Source of the DNA: Chloroflexota bacterium
GTDB lineage: Bacteria > Chloroflexota > Limnocylindria > Limnocylindrales > CSP1-4
DNA length: 12,971 bases
Assembly: GCA_021786915.1 (NCBI GenBank)
Contig: JAJYMP010000474.1
Location: 1 to 12,971, forward strand
Reading direction: 5' to 3'
The notes beneath the pieces were generated by a model. That model was not told where the DNA came from. It searched no databases and worked only from the letters and a program-made list of their open reading frames with translations. Shown one piece after another: positions 1-7,217 of the stretch; the first letter of the stretch is position 1, and each line of letters begins with the position of its first letter. A program made the translations under genes and the position numbers.

Positions 1-735
1 ACGGCAAAGCGGACCGGGAGGGCCCTGATCCTCGCCTACGGTTGGAACTACCGGCCGATGGTGATCCAGGCGCACCAGCTGATGCACGAGGACGGCGGCG
101 TCGGCGAGATCGAGCATGTGGCGCTGCACATGGACTCGGTGACCCGCGAGCTGCTGTCCGAGACCGGCTCGTATCCCGACGCCGCACCCGAGTACATCCC
201 GCAGCCGGACACCTGGTCCCGTCCGGAGACCTCCGGCGGCGGGTACGGGCAGGCGCAGCTGACGCACCTGCTGGGTATCTCGCTCTGGCTCACGGACCTC
301 CGCGGCCAGGACGTGTTCGCGCTCATGTCCGCGCCGCTGGGCGCGAAGGTCGAGTTGCACGACGCGGTCACGATCCGCTACACGAACGGCGCCATCGGCA
401 CGATGTCGGGCGCGTCCAGCCACCTCGGCGGGGCGAACAACCGTCACGCGGTCGAGGTGCGGGTCGTGGGGTCGAAGGGGATGTTCCACCTCGACCTGCG
501 CGAAAACCTCCTGTGGCGCTACCGGAACCCGCAGGACGACGTCCGTGTGCCGCTCGAGGCGGACGCGGGCCTCTACAACTGCCAGGGGCCCATCGACGCG
601 CTGGTCGAGGCGGGGATGGGCCGCCCGTTCGCCAACAACTCCCCCGCGGAGCTCGGCGCGCGGACGGTGGAGATCCTCGAGGCGGCGTACCGAAGCGCGA
701 GGAGCGGTGTCCTGGAGCACGTGAAGCAGGGCTGA
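1..735 (+). CDS. Gfo/Idh/MocA family oxidoreductase, C-terminal part (5' end cut by window edge)
   Basis: The frame is open from base 1 to a TGA at 733-735, so the gene starts upstream of the window and about 244 residues are visible. The visible part matches the C-terminal alpha/beta substrate-binding domain of Gfo/Idh/MocA NAD(P)-dependent sugar dehydrogenases. There is a GYGQAQLTHLLGI stretch, then an antiparallel-sheet region containing YTNGAIGTMSGASSH and VEVRVVGSKGMFHLDL, and a closing helix in which PAELGARTVEILEAAYRSAR is typical of the family end. The N-terminal Rossmann domain and the EKP motif are outside the window, so cofactor and substrate cannot be read. In this context (lactonase, SDRs, sugar importer) it probably oxidises a sugar or sugar acid in the cytoplasm. 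It is the first visible gene of a plus-strand operon. The ATG at 58 is an internal methionine, not the start. The family call is firm; the substrate is unknown. Confidence 0.85.
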   Translation, partial: TAKRTGRALILAYGWNYRPMVIQAHQLMHEDGGVGEIEHVALHMDSVTRELLSETGSYPDAAPEYIPQPDTWSRPETSGGGYGQAQLTHLLGISLWLTDLRGQDVFALMSAPLGAKVELHDAVTIRYTNGAIGTMSGASSHLGGANNRHAVEVRVVGSKGMFHLDLRENLLWRYRNPQDDVRVPLEADAGLYNCQGPIDALVEAGMGRPFANNSPAELGARTVEILEAAYRSARSGVLEHVKQG

Positions 736-826
736 CCCAGCGAACCGGGCTGGCACGTCGCCTGCGGGCTGCCTCGGCCTTCCGCCGCAGGGCCCCCCAA
801 TCCGCATCAGGGCACGCGAGGGAAAC

Positions 827-1282
827 ATGGGCAACGTCACCGGCTTCTTCCACGGCGGTATCACGGTCGCCGACATAGACCGCTCGCTCCCGTTCTACCG
901 GGACGGGCTCGGCCTCGAGATCGCGTTCGACCGGATGCTCGACGCCCCGTACCTCAAGGAGGTGCTGGGGATGTCGTTCGACGCGATCCGGGCCGTCTAT
1001 TTCCGCATCCCGGGCGGCGGGTTCGTGGAGCTGCTCGAGTACCGCGGCATCGAGCGGATGCCGGCCGCCTCCCGGCCCTGTGACCCGGGAGCCGGCCACC
1101 TCTGCCTGTACGTGGACGACGTCGCCGCGGTCCACGCCCGGCTCTCGGAGCTCGGATTCCATGCCCGGTCGGCCGGTGTCGTGGACATCACGGCGGGGCC
1201 GAACGCCGGGGCCCGCAGCGCGTACATCGCTGATCCTGACGGGTACTACGTGGAGCTGTTCCAGAAGCCGACGCCGGCCTGA
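827..1282 (+). CDS. VOC (vicinal oxygen chelate, glyoxalase-fold) family protein
   Basis: The product has 151 residues and the usual length of a single two-module VOC protein. The start has the opening strand FFHGGITVADIDRSLPFY. The four positions that bind metal in glyoxalase/dioxygenase members can be aligned as H9, E68 (in FVELLEY), H91 (in GHLCLYVDD) and E143 (in GYYVELFQ), and the IADPDGYYVELFQKP ending is classic. A metal-dependent isomerase, lyase or dioxygenase is therefore likely, but the reaction cannot be assigned. The ATG at 827 is preceded by GAGGGA at close spacing. The gene sits 91 bp after the dehydrogenase and 23 bp before the lactonase gene in the same direction, so all three are probably co-transcribed. 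VOC proteins in sugar-catabolic operons are common, but their roles are mostly undefined. Confidence 0.85.
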   Translation: MGNVTGFFHGGITVADIDRSLPFYRDGLGLEIAFDRMLDAPYLKEVLGMSFDAIRAVYFRIPGGGFVELLEYRGIERMPAASRPCDPGAGHLCLYVDDVAAVHARLSELGFHARSAGVVDITAGPNAGARSAYIADPDGYYVELFQKPTPA

Positions 1283-1305
1283 CCCGGCACCCATGGGAGG
1301 ATCCG

Positions 1306-2181
1306 ATGAAGTTCCCGATCGAGACCCTCGTCGACGGTCTTGGCCACCCCGAGGGCCCGGACATCCTGCCCGACGGCGGGATCGTCATGGTCGAGACCTA
1401 TACGTCCAAGATCGTGGCCTGGTCGAGGGAACGTGGCCTGTACGACTACGCGAAGTGCGGAGGTGGACCGAACGCCTGCATGCTCGGCTCCGACGCGCTG
1501 TACATCACGCAGAACGGCGGCACCGTCGGGCGCTGGCGCGCCGAGGTCATGTCCGTGCCGTCGATCCAGAAGGCGTGGCCGGACGGGCGCGTTGAGATCG
1601 TCGCGACCGAGGTGGACGGGATCCGCCTCCAGGCGCCCAACGACCTCACCTTCGGCCCGGACGGGCACCTCTACTTTACGGACCCGGCAGACTACCTGCC
1701 GGACGACCGCCGGCCGGGGCGCGTGTTCGCGCTTAAGCCTGATGGGACCGGCGAGCTGCTCGAGGAGCTGCCGCAGGCGTACCCAAACGGGATTGTCGCG
1801 GAGCCCGACGGCAGCATCGTGTGGGTCGAGTCCTACGATCGCGGCGTCTACCGCAAGCGGCCCGGCCAGGCGTCAGTTAAGATCCACCAGCTCCCCGAGG
1901 GCCACATCCCGGACGGTCTCAAGATCGACGAGCGCGGCAACCTCTGGGTCACCACGTTCATGTCTGGCGGCGTGGACGTGATTACCCACGATGGCGACTC
2001 GATCGACTTCCTGGAGACCGGCGGTGTCCCGCTCAACTGCATCTTCGAGGGGACGAACTTGATCATCACGGACTTCGGCGACGTCACGGAGGTACCGGCG
2101 GCCGCGCCGATGACCGGGCGCCTGTGGCGGATACCCGTGGGCGTCCGCGGGATGCCGCTGTTTCGGGGCGCGATCGGCTGA
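1306..2181 (+). CDS. SMP-30/gluconolactonase/LRE-type lactonase
   Basis: The product has 291 residues, the normal length for the family, with no signal peptide, so it is cytoplasmic. The six-bladed beta-propeller signatures are all present: HPEGPDI with E16, QAPNDLTFGPDG with N112 and D113, AYPNGIVAEPDG with N161, and IPDGLKIDERGNLWV with D203. By family knowledge, E16, N112/N161 and D203 correspond to the divalent-metal ligands and the catalytic acid. The enzyme is expected to open a sugar 1,4- or 1,5-lactone to the aldonic acid, the step that follows oxidation by a Gfo/Idh/MocA-type dehydrogenase such as the one at the left edge. The start is well supported: GGAGG lies 5 nt before the ATG. 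It is the last intact gene of the plus-strand operon. The particular lactone is unknown. Confidence 0.88.
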   Translation: MKFPIETLVDGLGHPEGPDILPDGGIVMVETYTSKIVAWSRERGLYDYAKCGGGPNACMLGSDALYITQNGGTVGRWRAEVMSVPSIQKAWPDGRVEIVATEVDGIRLQAPNDLTFGPDGHLYFTDPADYLPDDRRPGRVFALKPDGTGELLEELPQAYPNGIVAEPDGSIVWVESYDRGVYRKRPGQASVKIHQLPEGHIPDGLKIDERGNLWVTTFMSGGVDVITHDGDSIDFLETGGVPLNCIFEGTNLIITDFGDVTEVPAAAPMTGRLWRIPVGVRGMPLFRGAIG

Positions 2182-2225
2182 TCTAGGTCGCCGCCCAGGG
2201 CTCGCGACCCGTGTCGGGGGCGGGC

Positions 2226-2262
2226 GCTGCCGCACACGGCCGTCGCCGTGCACCGCGGCAGC
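2226..2262. terminator. Hairpin after the lactonase gene, terminator-like
   Basis: A nested inverted repeat starts 44 bp after the lactonase stop: outer arms GCTGCCGC/GCGGCAGC and inner arms CACGGC/GCCGTG around a CGTC loop. It lies between convergent genes (lactonase and the minus-strand SDR pseudogene). No T-run follows on either strand, so it is not a textbook rho-independent terminator and may only stabilise or slow the transcript. The remaining 2182-2461 interval shows no convincing gene. Confidence 0.4.
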
Positions 2263-2461
2263 ATCCCGGGTGCTAGCCCCCCGCCAACGCCGAGGTGCTG
2301 GAGCGCCGCATTCGCCGGTATCGGTCACGGGAGAAGGAGGATGCTGAACGGAGCCTCGGGCTAGTTCCGTGTCGAGGTTTGGCGACGTGGTCGCATCGTT
2401 GCTGCTGGGTGTGGCGACGGCGGGTGGCCCGAGGCCGTCTCGGTGCCCGGCGCCGGCAGAG

Positions 2462-3252
2462 TTACTTCCCGCGGGCTGCGAGCCACCCCGGCTTGCGGTG
2501 CATCCCGAGGATCGTCCAGCCGCCGTCCGCCACCAGCGTCTGTCCCGTGACGTACGAGGCGTCGTCCGAGGCCAGGAAGCAGACAGCCTTGGCGATGTCG
2601 TCCACGGACGCCAGCCGGCGCACCACGATCTCGGTGATCATCGCGCCCAGGTCGATCGAGCCGTACCAGATGCCCTGCTCCACGAGCAGCGTGCGAGCCA
2701 TGCCCGGCGCGACCGCGTTGACGCGGATGCCGAGCTCCGCGACCTCGACCGCCATCGTCCGCGTGGAGCTCATCAACGTGGCCTTGGACGCGGAGTAGGA
2801 TCCCGCGCTCTGGGAGTCCATCAGGCCGGCCACCGACGCCACGGTCACGATCGCCCCGGACTCCTGCCGCTTCCTGGTCCGCAGCGCGGGGCGGCGCTAA
2901 GGGCGAGGCAGCTCTAGTAGAACGCCCCACACAAGTGCACGTGCACGACCTGCTCCCAGGTGTCCGGGTCGAACTGGTCGGTGAGTGACACGCCCTGGAT
3001 GCCGGCGTTGTTTACGAGGACGCCCAGCCGCCCCTCCTGGGCCTCGATCGAGGCGTGCGCGGCTGCCACCGCGTCGCGGTCCGTGATGTCGCAGTGCAGG
3101 TGGCGGGTCCCGGCGACGGGCGCGTCCGGATCCACGAGGTCGGGCACGACCACGCGGGCGCCCTCGGCCGCCACCCGGCGGACGATAGCGTCGCCGATCC
3201 CGCGTGCCCCGCCCGTCACCACCACGACCTGCCTGTCGAACCGCCCGCCCAC
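2462..3252 (-). pseudogene. Short-chain dehydrogenase/reductase (SDR), broken by in-frame TAG and frameshift
   Basis: Two adjacent minus-strand segments together give one ordinary SDR of about 260 residues. The upstream segment (3252 down to about 2915) has the Rossmann start RQVVVVTGGARGIGDAIVRR, a CDITD acidic motif, LVNNAGIQG and HVHLCGAFY, and then hits TAG at 2914-2916. The downstream segment resumes in another frame at about 2897 (RRPALRTRKRQESGAIVTVAS) and carries the catalytic YSASK, the NAVAPG loop and the YVTGQTLVADGG ending, with TAA at 2462-2464. So both a stop and a net frame change fall at the start of helix 4/5, and the catalytic serine and tyrosine are separated from the cofactor site. 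A GTG at 3250-3252 is the likely original start, 128-150 bp from the divergent SDR gene. As written it cannot make a full enzyme. A sequencing indel could explain the frameshift but would not remove the TAG on its own. Confidence 0.8.
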
Positions 3253-3400
3253 GCGCGACCACCGATTCCACCTTGTCCCGGCGCCCCGAATCGGCGAATA
3301 TGCAACCGTTTCCAGCACCGTTCCCGCACAGCATGCGCGAGGGCGATCGCGGCGGGAGGACACCCGCGGGCGGGGCTGGATGAGCGAAAGGAGCGGGCGC
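3253..3400. promoter_or_regulatory. Divergent intergenic region between two SDR genes
   Basis: This 148-bp region separates the two divergent SDR genes and must hold promoters for both. A weak plus-strand pair can be drawn: TTGTCC at 3273-3278 and an AT-rich GAATATG at 3296-3302, 17 bp apart. Just downstream, GCAACCGTTTCC contains AACcGTT, and its opposite strand carries the GAAACG half-site also seen beside the binding-protein promoter at 5970-5975. This makes a shared LacI-type operator possible but unproven. Confidence 0.35.
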
Positions 3401-4147
3401 GTGGGCGAGGCGGACGGCCGGCTGGCAGTTGTCACGGGGGCAGCGAGCGGTATCGGGCAGGCTGTGACGAAGCGGTTGCTCGCCGAGGGTGCCCGCGTCA
3501 TCGCGGTGGACATCAACGGCCCCGGGCTCGGCCCCGTGGCCGACGCGGGGGCCACGCCGCTGGTCGCCGACCTGTCGCAGCCCGACGGCCGGGCGACGGT
3601 CATCGCGGCCGGCCAGGGCGTGCACTACCTCGTCAACGCCGCCGGAATCCTGTTCGTCCGCCCGATCTTCGAGGTTGGCCTCGAGGAGTGGAAGCGCATC
3701 TGGGCCGTCAACGTGGACTCGATGTTCTTCCTGTGCCAGGGCATCGGCCCCTCGATGCCGTCCGGCGGGGCCATCGTCAACCTCTCGTCCAGCTCGGCCA
3801 AGCTCGCCTCGACGACCGAGGTTGCTCCGTACTCGATGACCAAGGCGGCGGCCCTCGGGGTGACCCGGTCGTTCGCCTACGCGCTCGCGAAGCAGAACGT
3901 GCGTGTCAACGCGATCTGCCCCGGGATCGTAGACACGCCGATGCAGGACAAGGTCCTCGGCCAAGTGGCACCCGCCCGTGGGATGACCGTGCAGCAGCTC
4001 GCCAAAGCGCGGGTCAAGACCGTACCGCTCGGCCGGACGTCGTCGGCGGACGAGTGCGCCGGCGTGATCTGGTTCCTGCTGTCGGACGCCTCGGCGTACA
4101 TGACGGGCCAGGCGATCAACTTCACCGGCGGCCTGGTGATGTGGTGA
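3401..4147 (+). CDS. Short-chain dehydrogenase/reductase (SDR), intact
   Basis: A classical SDR of 248 residues if started at the GTG at 3401. That start is preferred because AAAGGAG lies 7 nt upstream and puts the Rossmann strand RLAVVTGAASGIG at residue 7 onward; the in-frame ATG at 3380 lacks a good Shine-Dalgarno. Motifs: TGAASGIG at 12-19, D37 after the second strand (suggesting NAD rather than NADP preference), NAAG at 79-82 in place of the usual NNAG, structural N104, a serine cluster at 129-132, and catalytic Y144-x3-K148. The CPGIVDTPM loop and the SAYMTGQAINFTGG ending are typical. It probably oxidises or reduces a sugar, polyol or sugar-acid hydroxyl in the cytoplasm. The next gene's Shine-Dalgarno overlaps its stop codon, indicating translational coupling with the decayed lactonase-like gene. 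Substrate not determinable. Confidence 0.88.
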   Translation: MGEADGRLAVVTGAASGIGQAVTKRLLAEGARVIAVDINGPGLGPVADAGATPLVADLSQPDGRATVIAAGQGVHYLVNAAGILFVRPIFEVGLEEWKRIWAVNVDSMFFLCQGIGPSMPSGGAIVNLSSSSAKLASTTEVAPYSMTKAAALGVTRSFAYALAKQNVRVNAICPGIVDTPMQDKVLGQVAPARGMTVQQLAKARVKTVPLGRTSSADECAGVIWFLLSDASAYMTGQAINFTGGLVMW

Positions 4148-4157
4148 GGTGAGCGAT

Positions 4158-4707
4158 ATGTCCATCGACCCGCGACTGCTGACCGGCCGCCCGGAGGCGC
4201 TGCCGGAGCCGATCGCCTTTGCGCCGGGCTGGTGACCGCCCTGCTCGATGCCGCGGACCTGCGCCACGTCCGGCTGGCCGACATGGAGCTTGTCCAGAGC
4301 GCGTCTACATGGCCGTCCGCAACGCGCCCTGGAGCACGATCCCGGCCGTGTTCTCGAACTGGCAGATCGACCGGGGTCCGGGCCGGTTCCAGGTGACGTT
4401 CGACGCCCACCACACTTACGCGGCCATCGACTTCACCTGGTGGGGCGGAGCGAGGTCGCCCCGGACGGCGTGACCCGGTGCGACTGCGAACGGACCTGGC
4501 GCGGGGTCTTCCAGGACTGGAAGATCTCGGCCAACACCCGTGTGTACCCATCCGCGGCGGACCACCTGCCGGCCGCGGTGGACGTCCGCCAGACCGGCCG
4601 CCTTACGGGGGCGGCGGGGGCGGGTAGCCGTGATCTTGATCGCGGACCGGCGCCTCGAACTGGAGGTCGCCCAGTACATGGTCGCGAGGGTGGACGTCAG
4701 GGCGTAG
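4158..4707 (+). pseudogene. Decayed gene, N-terminal and C-terminal remnants of a large enzyme (possibly ApnL-type lactonase)
   Basis: An ATG at 4158 follows GAGGTGA at ideal spacing, and the Shine-Dalgarno overlaps the SDR stop. Only 25 codons follow before TGA at 4233. Sense-like sequence then continues in successive frames: GLVTALLDAADLRHVRLADMEL (about 4226-4300), VYMAVRNAPWSTIPAVFSNWQ through AAIDFTWWG (4303-4450), EVAPDGVTRCDCE through QDWKIS (4452-4530), and finally ILIADRRLELEVAQYMVARVDVRA ending at TAG 4705. That makes at least four frame changes. The pieces look like the beta-sandwich start and the short C-terminal strand of an enzyme of roughly 500-600 residues, so most of the middle appears deleted. 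From memory the beginning (SGRPEALPEP, then YVAVRDxxWxTIP, then FxWxGEIE) resembles D-apionate lactonase ApnL-like proteins. That family guess is tentative; the decayed state is clear. Confidence 0.6.
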
Positions 4708-4710
4708 CCG

Positions 4711-4740
4711 GCGGAGCGGCGCGCGCCCGGGCTGCTCCGC
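4711..4740. terminator. Hairpin between convergent pseudogene and lacI-type gene
   Basis: Perfect 7-bp arms GCGGAGC (4711-4717) and GCTCCGC (4734-4740) enclose a self-complementary GC-rich loop. The hairpin lies in the 51-bp gap between two convergent reading frames, where a bidirectional terminator is expected. No T-run follows on either strand, so intrinsic termination is uncertain. Confidence 0.45.
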
Positions 4741-4758
4741 ACGGTCCGCCCGCGCCGG

Positions 4759-5802
4759 TCAGCTGTTGGGTGGCGCGCAGGACGCCCGAGGGGTGAACAC
4801 CGTGGGCAAGACGACCCGCTCGGGTCCGCTTCCGTTCTCCCCGAGCCGCCGAAGGAGCAAGTCGGCGGCCGTGCGGCCCAACCCGACCGTGTCGCGCGAG
4901 ATCGAGGCAATCGGCGGCTGGTAGAGACCGCTCAGGGGCACATCGTCGCAGGTCACGAGCGATACGTCGTCCCCGACCCTGAGGCCGGCAGTCTGGAGTA
5001 CCCGGAGGCACCCGACCAGCAGCTGGTTGCCACCGGCGACGATCGCAGTCGGACGGTCGGGCCGGGCGAGCAGCTGTCGGGTCGCGGCCTCGCCGTGCTC
5101 GCTCGAGAATGAGCCGGGCATGTAGATACCCTCCACGGCGCCACCGGACTCCTCGATGACCCGGCGCATCGCGTTCTGACGCTCCCGCCCGGGGAGCGTC
5201 TCGAGCGCCCCGGTGATCAGCGCGATTCGCTTGTGCCCGAGCGCGACGAGGTGCCGGACCGCGGCCTCCATCCCCGTCGCATGGTCGTTCACGACCGCGC
5301 TGGCCCCGAGCGCAGCAGGCAGCTCGCGATCGACGAGGACCACCGGCACGTTGGCCGCCTGGACGACCTCGACGGTCGCCGGGTGCCTCTCGCTCGCCAG
5401 CGACAAGATCAGCCCGTCCACCCGCCGAACCTGGAAGAACCGCACGTGCGCCGCGTCCAGGGCCGGGTTGTTCTCCGAGTTCATGAGGATCAGCGAGTAG
5501 CCGGCCGCGCGGAGTACGGCTTCGGCGCCCAAGACAATGTCGGCCATGAGGGGGTTCGAGATGTCGGCAAGGACAAACCCGACCGAGAGCGTCTGCCCAC
5601 GCCGGAGGCTCTGCGCGAGGAAGTCCGGCTCGTACTCGAGCCGCGCAACTGCGTCGAGGACGCGGGTGCGCATCTCCTGGCTGACGTCAGGGTGGTCCGA
5701 TAGGACGCGGGAAACAGACGAGATCGCGACGTTGGCAAGCTCGGCAACCTCGCGCATGCTTGCGCGTCGGCGCCGCGCGTCGGTCGACCTGTTGTCGCTC
5801 AC
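4759..5802 (-). CDS. LacI-family transcriptional repressor
   Basis: The product has 347 residues with the full LacI/PurR layout. A lacI-type helix-turn-helix spans about residues 15-36 (MREVAELANVAISSVSRVL), and the minor-groove hinge helix follows with YEPDFLAQSLRRGQT. A periplasmic-binding-protein-like effector domain starts at SVGFVLADISNPL and includes DGLILSLAS, VVLVDRELP, GHKRIALITG, AIVAGGNQ and PIASISRDTVGLGRTAADLLL. The GTG start at 5802 is preceded by GGAGGTGAT, a near-perfect Shine-Dalgarno at 6-nt spacing. It is divergent from the sugar ABC transporter and adjacent to the oxidation genes, so it most likely represses both and is released by the imported sugar or an early intermediate. 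The effector cannot be deduced. Candidate operators lie in the divergent region at 5904-5935 and 5970-5981. Confidence 0.92.
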   Translation of the reverse strand: MSDNRSTDARRRRASMREVAELANVAISSVSRVLSDHPDVSQEMRTRVLDAVARLEYEPDFLAQSLRRGQTLSVGFVLADISNPLMADIVLGAEAVLRAAGYSLILMNSENNPALDAAHVRFFQVRRVDGLILSLASERHPATVEVVQAANVPVVLVDRELPAALGASAVVNDHATGMEAAVRHLVALGHKRIALITGALETLPGRERQNAMRRVIEESGGAVEGIYMPGSFSSEHGEAATRQLLARPDRPTAIVAGGNQLLVGCLRVLQTAGLRVGDDVSLVTCDDVPLSGLYQPPIASISRDTVGLGRTAADLLLRRLGENGSGPERVVLPTVFTPRASCAPPNS

Positions 5803-5851
5803 GGATCACCTCCGAGTTCGCCGCCTTCCCCGTCGGCTCAGCCGGCCAAGC

Positions 5852-5875
5852 GTTCCAGTGACGGTTCCAGTGACG
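5852..5875. repeat. 12-bp perfect tandem direct repeat upstream of the repressor gene
   Basis: GTTCCAGTGACG occurs twice head to tail (5852-5863 and 5864-5875), about 50-73 bp upstream of the repressor start and within its probable promoter or leader. The spacing is close to one helical turn, which would suit cooperative protein binding. A slippage duplication is the trivial alternative. Confidence 0.7.
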
Positions 5876-5903
5876 GTAGCACACGCCCTGACGCTATTGG
5901 CGG

Positions 5904-5935
5904 ATCGATTGGGCGCCATCCGGCGCCCAATCGAT
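5904..5935. promoter_or_regulatory. Perfect 14-bp inverted repeat in the divergent promoter region (candidate operator)
   Basis: ATCGATTGGGCGCC (5904-5917) and its exact reverse complement GGCGCCCAATCGAT (5922-5935) are separated by ATCC. The element sits between the divergently transcribed repressor and binding-protein genes, 41 bp upstream of the predicted -35 box of the transporter. No T-run follows, so it is a better candidate for a protein-binding site than for a terminator. It is longer than a classic LacI-family operator and could bind a second regulator. Confidence 0.6.
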
Positions 5936-5969
5936 AATGAATGGCGGGATCCGGGAAGAATGCTTTCCA

Positions 5970-6004
5970 GAAACGTTGACAGCGCCCCGCGATGTCCCAA
6001 TACT
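5970..6004 (+). promoter_or_regulatory. Transporter promoter with overlapping LacI-type operator core
   Basis: A perfect -35 TTGACA (5976-5981) is followed after 17 bp by AATACT (5999-6004), which matches four of six -10 positions. The sequence GAAACGTTGACA across the -35 contains the palindromic AACGTT core (5972-5977) with central CG that is typical of LacI/PurR-family operators. A repressor bound there would cover the -35 box. Transcription would start near 6011, giving a leader of about 55 nt before the binding-protein start. Confidence 0.6.
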
Positions 6005-6066
6005 TGTGTCGGCTTGGGCCGGCGGACGTCAACCCTGCCGCTCAAGGGAAGAAGGAGGCGTTTCCC

Positions 6067-7197
6067 ATGCGCATCGGTTCCCGCGGACTTCTGTCCCTCG
6101 TCGCAGCGTCGGCGCTGCTCGCCCCTGCGTGCAGCTCGACGCCCGCCGCAACCACGGCGCCCGCGGCCGCCGGCGAATCGCCCGCGGCGAGCGCTGCCCA
6201 AGGGTTGCCCTACTCGGCAGTCCTCAAGGACGGCTCGAGGTTCACGCTGAACCCCCGCGTCGCCGACAAGCTGGCAAAGGGCGAGCCGATCAACTACGTC
6301 TTCTCCTACGGCTCGACGAGTATCCCTCTGTTCTCGCCGCAGTACAAGGCGGGCTACGAGCGGACACTGCCCGAGGCGCAGAAGATCCTGCCCATGAACG
6401 GCCAGGCGATCGCCCCGGCCTCAGCCGTGCAGGACATCAACGAGCAGATCGCGCAGATCGACGCCCTGTTCAAGGCCGACCAGATTGACTGCCTTTCGGT
6501 CCAGTCGACCGGGACTGACGCGTTCACGAAGATCACCAACGACATCATGGCCGCCGGGATTCCGGTGTTCACTGTCGGCGTCCAGTCCAACGGCAACGAG
6601 TTCACCAACTTCACCCAGATCTCCGACAAGGAAGGCCGCCAGGCCGCGCAGATCGTCGTCGACTGGATGAAAAAGGAGGGCAAGGACCTCAAGGTCTTCG
6701 CGGTCTCGGGCGGCGACCCGACCCAGAACTGGGCGCAGGGCCGGATGCAGGGCTTCATCGACGGCATCAAGGAGGCCGTCCCGGACGCCAAGTTCCTGAA
6801 CGACGCGAGCAGCGCGCTCGTCACGACGTACGACCCGGCCGGCACGTACGATGCCTACAAGGCGTTCATCCAGGGCAATCCCGAGGTCCAGTTCATCGAG
6901 AACGTTGACATCGGTGCCGAGCACGCCGCCCGTGCGATCAAGGACGCCGGCCTCGAGGGCAAGGTTTTCACGATCGGATGGAATGTGAGCATCGGGCAGC
7001 TCGACGCGGTCGAGGCCGGGACCCAGGTCGCCGCACTCGACCAGCAGTGGGGCGAGCAGGCCGGGTTTGGCGCGCTCGCGTGCGCCGAGCTCCTTAAGAA
7101 CGGCAAGGTCCTGCCGAACACGCAGGTCCTCAAGCCGGTCACCAAAGAGAACGTCGACGCGGCCCGCGAGGAGTTCATGAAGATCGCCGGCGGCTGA
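6067..7197 (+). CDS. Sugar ABC transporter substrate-binding lipoprotein (RbsB/CUT2 type)
   Basis: The product has 376 residues from the ATG at 6067, preceded by AAGGAGG at 8-nt spacing. The N-terminus is a signal peptide: basic MRIGSR, hydrophobic core to LLAPAC, with C22 as the likely lipidated cysteine. The lipobox (APA before C) is slightly atypical. A disordered Ala/Ser/Pro/Thr linker runs to about residue 50. The rest is a type I periplasmic-binding fold: INYVFSYGSTSIP, AQIDALFKADQIDCLSVQSTG, AGIPVFTVGVQSN, ISDKEGRQAAQIVVDWM, VFAVSGGDP, AVEAGTQVAALDQQWGEQAGFGALA. It captures a monosaccharide-like ligand outside the membrane and delivers it to the permease encoded next. It is the first gene of the transporter operon and is divergent from the repressor. 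The ligand is not identifiable; ribose-, xylose- or apiose-like pentoses are typical of the class. Confidence 0.92.
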   Translation: MRIGSRGLLSLVAASALLAPACSSTPAATTAPAAAGESPAASAAQGLPYSAVLKDGSRFTLNPRVADKLAKGEPINYVFSYGSTSIPLFSPQYKAGYERTLPEAQKILPMNGQAIAPASAVQDINEQIAQIDALFKADQIDCLSVQSTGTDAFTKITNDIMAAGIPVFTVGVQSNGNEFTNFTQISDKEGRQAAQIVVDWMKKEGKDLKVFAVSGGDPTQNWAQGRMQGFIDGIKEAVPDAKFLNDASSALVTTYDPAGTYDAYKAFIQGNPEVQFIENVDIGAEHAARAIKDAGLEGKVFTIGWNVSIGQLDAVEAGTQVAALDQQWGEQAGFGALACAELLKNGKVLPNTQVLKPVTKENVDAAREEFMKIAGG

Positions 7198-7217
7198 TTG
7201 CCGCCACGCGATGACAG

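Noticed and set aside
368..1294. Minus-strand open frame of 308 codons opposite the dehydrogenase and VOC genes
   Set aside because: Arg/Pro/Gly-rich translation with no motif. The plus strand carries clear families with proper ribosome binding sites.
2330..2365. Excellent AGAAGGAGG directly before an ATG at about 2340
   Set aside because: The frame stops after seven codons and the Shine-Dalgarno abuts the ATG with no spacing. There is no continuing homology in other frames, so at most it is the stub of a lost gene.
2897..4267. Very long minus-strand open frame (456 codons) across both SDR genes
   Set aside because: It runs antisense to the intact SDR, and most of its translation is His/Arg/Gly-rich without domain patterning. 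It is a GC-rich shadow, apart from the true SDR fragment in another frame.
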